A stretch of 17,331 nucleotides of DNA from assembly GCA_001632435.1 (NCBI GenBank), contig KV424125.1, positions 24,706 through 42,036 of the forward strand. The letters run 5' to 3'. Made by a program: the position numbers and the translations under genes. This stretch comes from Calocera cornea HHB12733 (Eukaryota; Basidiomycota; Dacrymycetes; Dacrymycetales; Dacrymycetaceae). Position 1 is the stretch's first letter. Each line of letters begins with the position of its first letter. Below, piece after piece: positions 10,614 through 17,331 of this stretch. Below the pieces are notes generated by a model. It ran no database searches, was not told where the DNA came from, and saw only the letters and a list, made by a program, of their open reading frames with translations.

Positions 10614-11122
10614 ATGTCCGACAGCAAGAGCCTGCGAAACCAGCTGCGCATCAAGTCCGGCGTTGTCACTAGGTACGATACCCCTCTCTACCAATTGGCC
10701 ACGGAGCTGATCGCTCCCAGGCTGGCCAAGGAGAATGACCTGTACATAAAGGAAGCGCAGGAGAACCAACGAAAGTTGGACCACTTGCTCGGGGAGGGGT
10801 CGCCGGAGGACGAGTGGGACGTGAAGAACGCCGTGAGTAGAGCGGGCTTGCGGGATTCGGACCGGGCCGGAGCTGATGATGCTGCTTGCTAGAAACGCTT
10901 GGTGGAAGAGTCGAACAGGATGATCACGGATGTTCGCACGCGCCTTGAGAAGGCTGCCGACGACCTTCGGGATCTCGTGGTAGGCCCTGCTGCGGTCCGC
11001 CCCCTGCAGCGCGCGTAGGCTGACGATCCATTCTGCAGGCATCTACACAGGGAGAGGAAGGTGTTGGCGACAGCGAGGAATGGGCCAAGGCGGACAAGGC
11101 CCTCGAAATCGTCGCTTCGTAG
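10614..11122 (+). CDS. TBCA: Tubulin-specific chaperone A (tubulin-folding cofactor A)
   Basis: Cofactor A (Rbl2 in yeast) is a small all-helical chaperone that binds beta-tubulin in the cytosol during alpha/beta dimer assembly. Exons 10614-10672, 10721-10832, 10893-10979 and 11039-11122 give 113 aa, close to the usual 105-115. Splicing restores LRIKSGVVTRLAKENDLYIKEA, very like the IK-K-GVVKRL-KE--MYEKEA start of the family. It also restores a second helix EDEWDVKNAKRLVEESNRMI and a third RTRLEKAADDLRDLV, then an acidic tail ending KALEIVAS. Introns are 48, 60 and 59 bp. All three helices needed for the three-helix bundle are present. The gene runs into MED11 tail to tail. Confidence 0.94.
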
Positions 11123-11168
11123 GATGAGGAGGATAATACAATTACAAGCCAAATTGCCCATGAGTACG

Positions 11169-11831
11169 CTATGGCGGCTGCCCGGCTCCATCGGATTGAC
11201 TACCTGAAGTTGGTATTGGCGCACGCTGCGCTCGTCTGGCTTCCCGCAGCCCCTCCATCGCCTTGACCACCTTCTGCCATGCATCCCTCGCCATCCTCTT
11301 CTCATAAAGGCCTAGCCTATCGTCGTCATCGCTGTTTCCGGGACCGTCTTCCGACGGTATGCTCGCTCCGTACGTGGGCGGTTCTCGGCCGGTACTATCC
11401 ATGAGTAAGGCTGGAGAGACCCGCTGGGCCCGCAAGGTGGCCAGGGTGGTTCGTATGCTTATGTGGATATTCTGTACAACAGACGTCAGTCACGCCATCA
11501 GGAGCGATCGGCGTGACACGCACGTCTATCAGCTGGAAATACTGTTCTAAGAGCTCCTCTAGACGCCTTTCGCGTTCCTCAGGATCCACATCGGGATCCT
11601 CGTTAGGAAGCTGCTCTTCGCCTTCGGGCAGGGGGATGGGTAATGTGAGGAGAGACATGGCTGCTGCCGCCAGTCGCAATGACTGTGCGATATCCTGTCA
11701 ATAGGTCAATTACATGCGGGGCGGACTCGGACTACGGGTGAGGGACGGACCTGCTCTACCGCATTGAGGGCAGCAAGCTGCTGCCCAGCTGTGCTCGCTG
11801 CAAACGACGGGCCAGCTCCGCTTCCTTCCAT
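11169..11831 (-). CDS. MED11: Probable Mediator complex subunit 11
   Basis: Med11 is a head-module subunit of Mediator that pairs with Med22 and bridges pol II and TFIIH. Exons 11831-11751, 11694-11524 and 11471-11169 give 184 aa. The helix QQLAALNAVEQDIAQSLRLAAAAMSLL resembles the RLRALEDIEREIGAILQNAG start of human MED11. A second helix, ERRLEELLEQYFQLIDNIHISIRTTLATLRAQ, forms across intron 2. A disordered acidic linker (SEDGPGNSDDDD) and a basic C-terminal helix follow, so the protein is longer than the animal form (about 117 aa). The start at 11831 follows an in-frame TAG, so no upstream extension is possible without another intron. The assignment rests on the N-terminal helix pattern and length, which makes it less certain than its neighbours. 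Another small helical nuclear protein cannot be excluded. Confidence 0.68.
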
Positions 11832-11836
11832 TGCAT
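11756..11836 (-). promoter_or_regulatory. Overlapping upstream ORF on MED11
   Basis: An ATG at 11836 lies 5 bases before the MED11 ATG and opens a 26-codon frame in a different phase, ending TAG at 11756-11758 inside exon 1. Its context is poor (T at -3, C at +4). The MED11 ATG has G at -3 and G at +4. If the mRNA leader includes it, the main start would depend on leaky scanning. Confidence 0.4.
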
Positions 11837-12220
11837 GTAGCTAGCAAGCGCTCAAATTCAGCGCGTAGAGGGATCACGAGACGAAGAGATACGCCGAACG
11901 GAGTAATGAGAGCTCTTCTGGTATGCAGTGTGGTAGGTAGAGAAGCCTTGCGCCAGTTTTGGCATGCACGCCGCGGGTGGCGGGGCAGGCACCACCGCAA
12001 GAGAGCACCCGGGTTTTGGGGCAATCGCTATGGATTTGCCCATAGGGCTATGGGTGGCTGTGCCTGAAATTGCGCGCAACGACGGAGGCAACTCGGGGCC
12101 AAACAACGGTGCAGCCATATAGCCGGCGCCGGCTATTCAATGTGAAGGTAACGAATTTTCATTGTCAAGCTCTTTGTAGATACATTTTAGGAGCTAATAC
12201 AATGATGTTCTACCACTATA
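11832..12220. other. Junction spacer between MED11 and ORF A
   Basis: This 389 bp stretch separates housekeeping and accessory DNA. It holds the MED11 promoter, the ORF A 3' UTR and an 18 bp palindrome. An 86-codon frame at 11858-12118 (minus) has no family features and is probably chance. Confidence 0.45.
12119..12136. repeat. 18 bp perfect palindrome
   Basis: ATAGCCGGCGCCGGCTAT is identical to its own reverse complement. It lies outside any gene, downstream of ORF A and about 290 bp upstream of MED11. Confidence 0.9.
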
Positions 12221-14199
12221 CTAAGTCCCTGCGCTCTCCCCCCCCTCCTGCTCCCTCGCCGCCCTCGCGTGTGCCACTATATTGTTCCCTTCCCTGCGGA
12301 AGGTCGTCCACAGACCTCCGCTCGTCCGATCAAACCGCCGCCGCAGCTCCCTTGTGTCCTCTGTCTGTAACAGGAGCACATTCTGTCTCCAGGTCACATA
12401 CACGCCCTCGAAGCCATACACTGCTCGGAATGCGTCCCTCCATGACATGTTCTGCCCCCTGCGCTTCTTCTCGATCTCCTCCGTCTCGCTCTTGATTTCC
12501 TGGTATGTCCGGGTCCCTGGCCAGTCTTTCCATGGATCCTCTGTCCGAGGGGACCCCTTATCCAGCTGCTCCAGAAGTGTTGATTGCCGGCCACGCTGCG
12601 TTGGGACTTCGGCAGGCCACCGCGATGGTGTCGTTCCTGTCAGGTCGATCACGACCACGGGTCGCTGCCTTGGGGGTGTCGGGTCTGCCCGCGGCAAAGG
12701 TAGTTCGTCGTCACTTTCCGCTTCCTCTCCCTGGCCTGGGAAAGGACTAGAGACCGGCGAGCAAGGTGCAGAGGGTGGAGATACAGCCCTGCGTCGCTTT
12801 GCACCACGTCGTTCGTTGACCACATTCGAGGCCGTGATCTTCTTCACCTCCTCCGCCAAGTCCGTGTTATTGTCGGGCACGCCAGGCATGCGTCCAAGCA
12901 CGCGCTCATCCTTCTTCACCTTCCGAATGGTGTCCGGCAGGTACGTCGACCAGCAGTCTTCATCTGGATTGAAGAGGCGGATCCCCCTTAATCCAGTGAA
13001 GCTGTCACCCAGCTCAGCCTTCAGGTCGTCCTCGACCCGCGAGTCCCACTCATCCACTTGCGTGGAGAGACCGCTAGACGACGCTGTCACCTTCATGCTG
13101 GGAAAGATATGTTTCCCATTCTGGTTGTGTAGTTAGTACCTATCCCCCATTGTTAAACAAGCTGGGCGCACCTTGGTCACCAGAACTAGAGTGAACATCC
13201 GCTGCATAAGTGCCTCCCGCTCCCGTGCCTCTTCTCTTGCCTTCTGCAAACTCTCAAACGATGCAGCCCACTCCTCATCCATCTCCTGATACAGCTCCCG
13301 CCGCTGGGGCCCATGGAAAGACTGCGACGGCTTGGAGATGCTTGGCTGGGTCGCCAACACCTGGCGCTCCCCCCCTCCACTGCCCTCAGCCCTCCCTGTC
13401 CACAGGTCGTCTGCCTCCCTCTTCATCTCCCTCATTCCCATCTCCCTCATCTCCCTTCCCCCACCTGCCGGCCGCGTCATCCCGGCCTCCTCCAGCACCT
13501 GCTCCAGCTCAGGCAACACCTCTGAGTCGGAGGCATCTGACGCCTTCACCTCCAGTTGCGCACGCAGACCGTGTAGATGGCACCCAACCTTTGCATTTTG
13601 CGCTAGACACACCTCTGTGCTGAGACAGCACTTCTTACACCACCCCTTCCCGCACATCGCAGCTGCCCGACCCGTGCACCCCTTCCGCGGGCATGGCAGC
13701 CATGTCCTCGCTGTCTTCTCCCCTTCCTTCCCCTTTCCTTTCTCCGTCGTCCGCGCTTTCTTAGGATGCTGCGGTGTTGACGCTGGGCTCTTTCCCCATT
13801 GGGTTTGGCGATGCGCCCACTTCCCCTCCAGGGCAGCGATGTCATCCGGGTGCAAGGGCTCGCAGTGCCAGGTACATGGCTGACTGTCCTTGTGCAGGCC
13901 ACACTGTAACAGTAGTACGTTAGTCCCGCTCGTCCAACTAAATCAGAACCACATACCCGCGTGTAGAGCCGGCCGAAGTTCTCACTACGCCTCCCTGCCC
14001 GGTTGAATGAAGGCACAACAACGAGGTTCCGATTGCATCTCCCAATGCCACAACGGGCATTCGTCACCAGAGGCACGACTTGCCTCATCTCAGCATCAGG
14101 CAGGTTCATGTTCTCCTTTGCAATGCAAGCGTTGACGAGGTTGATGACATCCCGGCACGCTTCGCTGGCGTTCAGCGGCCGCAGGGTGTGAGCCGACAT
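12221..14199 (-). CDS. ORF A: GRF-like zinc finger / Cys-cluster protein with SUMO-interacting motif
   Basis: No single family is recognised. Exons 14199-13957, 13903-13172 and 13120-12221 give 624 aa. Residues 50-95 resemble a GRF-type zinc finger: C50/C55, then NFGRLY (74-79), C82, C91 and W93, the C and W ligands appearing only after intron 1 is removed. A second cluster has C152, C157, C165, C170, C173, C174, C180, C189, H190 and H192. A charged helical part follows (about 220-320). A basic patch GAKRRRAV (432-438) is a likely nuclear signal. VVVIDLT (480-486) is a model SUMO-interacting motif just after an acidic, Ser/Pro-rich stretch. Psi-K-x-E sites occur at 358-361 (LKAE) and 534-537 (IKSE). 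An in-frame ATG at 14262 would add 21 residues; I prefer 14199 because ACCATG is the better context. Such Cys-rich proteins are common near Agaricomycete DNA transposons, so the gene may be element-borne. Confidence 0.7.
12638..12658 (-). other. SUMO-interacting motif in ORF A
   Basis: The codons encode VVVIDLT. The VIDLT core is the form found in PIAS-type SIMs. An acidic run (GEEAESDDE) lies about 15 residues before it. Confidence 0.6.
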
Positions 14200-14205
14200 G
14201 GTGAA

Positions 14206-14228
14206 GGGGGGAGGGGGGGAAGGGAGGG
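14206..14228 (+). other. G-quadruplex-type tract next to the ORF A start
   Basis: Four G runs of 6, 7, 3 and 3 are separated by A, AA and A. On the ORF A mRNA strand this is a C-rich run ending 6 bases before the ATG at 14199. If translation starts at 14262 instead, it encodes a short Ser/Pro stretch. Confidence 0.6.
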
Positions 14229-14702
14229 AGGTGCCAGTCTCAGCCGCCCATGTCGAATCCATTCAAGCAGTTTTCTTCCGGCAGGTGCCCCGGTTAGTGG
14301 TATTCGCTCCATCGCAGGTGGAAATCTTAAAGTTGCCTTGACGACCGCCGATTTCATCGATTCGCACGAAGATCGACGGTTTGGGAGGGAGGGGGAGCTA
14401 AACTCTCATTAAGTATCAATGGTACAAAACTACACTGCGATTGGATCCCTGTCATAGTACATATTACAGAACCTGGATGCAGCTAGTCAGTAACTGGGCG
14501 CACTTTAGAATGAGTTCACAGAGAAAGAGCCCTCAGACTTCCAAGGAAGGACAATTCAACCCGCATCACGCTGCCCCGAGCGCCACACACCGCAGCGCAG
14601 CTCCTTGGAGCCGGCCCACACTCCACGGTCAGCACATGGGTTCGGCTTCGCGATGGGAGGGGGAGTGTAACGGCGGACTACTCGAGGACTTTGGTGCGCT
14701 AG

Positions 14703-14917
14703 AGTGGAAACTGCGAATGACGGAATAGATTTCATCATAGGGGGGAAACGTGCAGAACTTCAGACCCGACGCACTCACCGTGGAAAGAAACAGTACATTC
14801 ACAACTGAAAAACACGTCCGTCCAGAGCCTACCAAAGGTTTCAGCAATGGTTCAGAAAACAAGAGAGCGGAAACTGGGAACAAGGACAGTAACCCTGCCG
14901 TATTCGCAGTTTCCACC
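14703..14917. repeat. Inverted repeat pair 1 (about 213 bp apart end to end)
   Basis: GTGGAAACTGCGAAT at 14704-14718 is matched perfectly by its reverse complement at 14902-14916. Both inner sides continue with ACGG after a one-base offset. The spacing and ends resemble a small MITE-like unit, but no clear target-site duplication flanks it. Confidence 0.7.
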
Positions 14918-15142
14918 CTGGATGCCATATCCTTATCCATAGCTGAGTCAACTGACCTGGACTAACCCATCCTCCGCTCCGTGCCCTCCTAATCTGCAAG
15001 GGTAGCAACCAGATTTACATGCTACAAAAGGATCGTCAGCAAGGGATCCCAAAGCAAGAGTGGAAACTGCGAGGTTCCTTCGTAACTTCGCAGTTTCCAC
15101 TTTATACATGAGATGTGAATCCCAAACTGAGTCAACTGACCT
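14904..15142 (+). repeat. Diverged direct repeat block with 184 bp offset
   Basis: TCGCAGTTTCCAC followed 39 bp later by CTGAGTCAACTGACCT occurs at 14904-14958 and again at 15088-15142. Both motifs are perfectly kept while the sequence between them has diverged. TGAGTCA inside the second motif is an AP-1/Gcn4-type site. Confidence 0.75.
15059..15101. repeat. Inverted repeat pair 2 (tight hairpin)
   Basis: AGTGGAAACTGCGA (15059-15072) and TCGCAGTTTCCACT (15088-15101) form a 14 bp perfect stem around a 15-base loop. The stem sequence is the same motif as in pair 1. Confidence 0.85.
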
Positions 15143-15418
15143 ACAGGTCCACCGATGCTCCACTTCTACATCCGCTCCCTCCCGCTGGTCCATGCCCTGC
15201 TGGTACGTGCGTTAGCAAGCAGATCCAACAACACGAACGGCAACAACATCAGACAATTCACACTGGCTAGTGTATAATGGGCATCCAAAGATGCGCGCGA
15301 TGGTCGCAAAACCAACGCAGCTCTGCGTCTCGGCATGGTCGCATAAGCCGGGGAAGAGAAGGGAGGAATTCTTCATGAACTACAAGTGTATCTACAATAA
15401 TAGCCTGAACACTTACTC

Positions 15419-17331
15419 CTAGTCAGAGTCAATCTGGATGACCTCCCCAGGATCCCACGCTTCCTCAATCCCGTCATCATCCTCAACCACCTCCAGCTCC
15501 CCGTCGTCCAGATCAGCCTCGGCGCGAGCCTCCACGGAACGTCCCTTCTCAACTTCGAGGCACCACCATTGGCGGAAGGCGGCCATGTCCGGGATCGTCA
15601 TCGCCGATGCGTCATGGCCATTCAGGATCGCAGCACCATGCCCCATCAGATGCAGACCACAATCGTTAGTGCTGCCCTGGTGGATGACCTTGACTACGGG
15701 TTAGAATGTCTATGGCGAGCTCCACTATTCCGCATACCTGCATGTTCGCCGCCGTCCAGGCCCCGAAGTGCCACCCTGGCAGCGGCCTCCCTGCATGCTG
15801 CACAGCTGCCAAGAGGATCTCCTGTACTCGCTGCATACTCATTAGCGTTTGTCAGTCACTATATATGAAGCCACTTACTACAACCCTGTTCTTCCACTCC
15901 GGGGTGGCAGCGGAGTCCACCATAAGAATCCGACGTTCGCCCCACGACACGCGTGCACCAAGCCAGTGCACGTCCAAACAGAAAGGGATGAACCACTCTG
16001 GGTATGTGAAGGCGTCATCCCAATCCAAGACCGGTGATGCCTTGGTGTGACCCTTAGCCTTCACGGCAATCCACGTTTCCGCCCACTTCCTTTTCTTCAC
16101 GCGGAAGACCTCCGGCTGCGAGTCGAACAGGTCGTAGATCTTATCAAGCTGCGCGTACGCCAGGGAGTCGAACACTTTCACCTTGCGAGGGGTGGAAAGT
16201 CGGGGGCGGTCAAACGGCCAACCGGCCTGCAGTAGGGTGAACCAGCTATTGATGCTCACGTCGGTGAGCATCCGCCCGGGCGTGCGGAGCCGCTGGATCT
16301 CCGCAACCAAGATGTGCACGTCTCGTCCCCCAGGGCAAGTGATAACACGATCTTTGCCATCGAACGGCGGCCAAGGCCCTGCCGGGAGAGGCTTCCACTG
16401 GTCGAAAGACTGCGGCTTCGCGAAGGGTTTCTGGAACTTAACACGTTCCGATTCCGGGGTCACGTTTGCAACGGCGGCCTGGGGCTTCTTCTTCTTACGC
16501 TTCGGCTGTTGTTTTGCAACAGGCGGCGCGTCTGGATGCCGTGCTGGTGGGGGCTGGAACAGCTCGGAGATCGGATCCAGCAGAGGATCGTACATGGACG
16601 CCTCGACGACCTCGGACGTTGAGGCGGCAGCTACGGGGTGCTGCCGCCAGTTCGCATCGCGGAAGACACCGAGCGGGTCCCGGTTGGCGTTGTCAGGCGG
16701 GCCATACGAGGAGGAAGAACCCATGCCTGTAACCTGGGCATGTGGGTAGGCCCGCGGTACAGGCGCAGGCTTGGGGGCCCGCAGATCCGCAATCACCTCG
16801 GGCTCCGTTGGCACCCACGGCATGAGCTCCCGCACTTGCAATGCATCCGTTAAGCCGTCCAAGAACATGTCGTCCACTGCCGAGGGCCTTGGCGGAGCGG
16901 GTGGAGGCAACGACGACTCGTCGAAATCCTCGAGCTCGTCGCCAATCACAACGGGCTTCACCAGAGAAGCCGAAGGATGGGAAAGCTGCGTGGTGGGTGC
17001 CGTGGGTGGCGCCGAGGAAGGAGGCGCAGGGCGGGCGGTCGTAGGGGGCGGGGGAGGCGCGGACTGAGGAGGAGGCGGCAGAGCGGGCTGCTGAGGAGGA
17101 GGAGGCGGAGCGAGCTGCTGAGGAGGAGGAGGCGGAGCGAGCTGCTGAGGAGGAGGCGGAGTGGGGCGGGTCACAGGACGGGGTGGGGCGGGAGGGCGAG
17201 GAGGCACGGGAAGTGGTGCAACAGGCTGCTGAGGAGCTCGTGGCTGCTGCTCTGTTGCGGCCGCCGGCGGAGATGGCAGAACCGGGGTCGGAGGAGCAGG
17301 CGGCTGTAGTGCGGGAGGAGGGGAGGGGGGG
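15419..17331 (-). CDS. ORF B: Ulp1/C48-family cysteine protease-like protein (5' partial)
   Basis: A probable SUMO- or ubiquitin-like-specific protease. Exons 17331-15879 (cut by the window edge), 15830-15738 and 15688-15419 give at least 604 aa. The frame is open to position 17331 and no ATG is seen, so the true start lies outside. The N-terminus is Pro/Gln-rich with PPPPPQQLA repeats, then VVIGDELEDFDE, a disordered linker and KRKKKK (likely nuclear signal). The protease fold begins near RDVHILVAEIQRLRTPGRMLTD. WFIPFCLDVHW supplies the catalytic His (codon 15966-15968) and LMVDSAA the Asp (15915-15917). HQGSTNDCG, assembled over intron 2, supplies the oxyanion Gln (15677-15679) and Cys (15659-15661). 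All catalytic residues are present, so it may be active. The C-terminus is acidic and ends EVIQIDSD, SIM-like. The first-exon donor could be GTA|GTAAGT or three bases earlier. Confidence 0.78.
15422..15445 (-). other. C-terminal SIM-like motif in ORF B
   Basis: The last eight codons read EVIQIDSD directly before TAG. A hydrophobic V-I-x-I core followed by acidic/Ser residues fits the SUMO-interacting consensus. Further upstream LEVVEDDD is a weaker candidate. Confidence 0.45.
17087..17163 (-). repeat. 27 bp minisatellite encoding PPPPPQQLA
   Basis: Two identical 27 bp units (17087-17113 and 17114-17140) are followed by a shortened third (17141-17163). A degenerate copy precedes them at about 17062-17086. 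The units are in frame, so copy-number change would lengthen or shorten the Pro/Gln tract of ORF B without breaking it. Confidence 0.85.

Larger units (their letters stand above)
14200..15418. other. Repeat-bearing spacer between ORF B and ORF A
   Basis: About 1.2 kb without a convincing gene. It holds the ORF A promoter, the ORF B 3' UTR, two inverted-repeat pairs and a diverged duplicated block (listed separately). Open frames here are under 111 codons and have no family features. Confidence 0.55.
12221..17331 (-). mobile_element. Candidate mobile-element or element-derived region (ends not seen)
   Basis: Two same-strand genes of types often carried by large fungal DNA transposons (a Cys-cluster zinc protein and a Ulp1-type protease) are separated by a repeat-rich spacer. 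No transposase, terminal inverted repeats or target-site duplication can be found inside the window, and the right side is cut off. Ulp1-like proteases are known passengers of several transposon groups. Membership of a particular superfamily, such as KDZ elements of Agaricomycetes, is a guess. A host locus with diverged genes is the alternative. Confidence 0.35.

Noticed and set aside
12031..12056. CCCATAG-GG-CTATGGG near-palindrome
   Set aside because: Seven-base arms, no conserved partner, and weaker than the 18 bp palindrome close by.
11858..12118. 86-codon minus-strand frame starting MAAPLFGPELPP
   Set aside because: It could be an upstream exon or small protein, but no splice join to MED11 keeps frame past the in-frame TAG, and no similarity is recognised.
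12282..13136. 284-codon plus-strand frame
   Set aside because: It is antisense to exon 3 of ORF A, which carries the SIM and continues a three-exon gene.
15315..15328. ACGCAG-CT-CTGCGT short inverted repeat
   Set aside because: Six-base arms are expected by chance in this length of DNA, and nothing nearby depends on it.
14200..15418. Transposase gene in the ORF A / ORF B spacer
   Set aside because: All open frames there are short, with no DDE or RNase H-like motif. A transposase, if any, lies beyond the right edge.
1..17331. tRNA genes, rRNA, CRISPR arrays, bacterial operons
   Set aside because: No tRNA B-box with cloverleaf arms, no repeat-spacer array, and all genes are intron-containing eukaryotic genes.

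Overview
The window reads as nuclear DNA of a filamentous basidiomycete, most likely an Agaricomycete. The signs are GC-rich coding DNA, 48-62 bp introns with GT..AG borders and CTAAC/CTGAC-type branch points, short intergenic gaps, and proteins that align with fungal housekeeping families. The class-level placement is inference. Gene models were built by hand-splicing open frames; every junction listed keeps the frame and restores a family motif where one exists.

Positions 1-11831 are a dense housekeeping block of seven genes. In order they are the 3' part of IMP3 (U3 snoRNP, +), KGD4/MRPS36 (2-oxoglutarate dehydrogenase accessory subunit, -), proteasome alpha-1/PSMA6 (-), RPC1 (RNA polymerase III largest subunit, complete, seven exons, +), a membrane-anchored steryl-ester-hydrolase-type lipase (+), tubulin cofactor A (+), and a probable Mediator subunit 11 (-). 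PSMA6 and RPC1 share a 215 bp divergent promoter. The stop codons of TBCA and MED11 face each other across 46 bp.

From about 11832 to the right edge the character changes to an accessory, mobile-element-like region. It holds two minus-strand genes separated by a repeat-bearing 1.2 kb spacer. ORF A (624 aa) has a GRF-like zinc finger, a second Cys/His cluster, a charged helix and a textbook SUMO-interacting motif. ORF B is cut by the window edge. It is a Ulp1/C48-type cysteine protease with an intact His/Asp/Gln/Cys set, a long Pro/Gln repeat N-terminus, and SIM-like motifs at both ends.

The pairing of a SUMO-binding zinc-finger protein with a deSUMOylase-type protease is the most interesting feature here. 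It could be the cargo of a large DNA transposon or a domesticated remnant of one. No transposase and no element ends can be seen inside the window. The spacer carries four copies of a 13-15 bp motif arranged as two inverted pairs, and a diverged block repeated at an exact 184 bp offset. An 18 bp perfect palindrome lies at the housekeeping/accessory junction.
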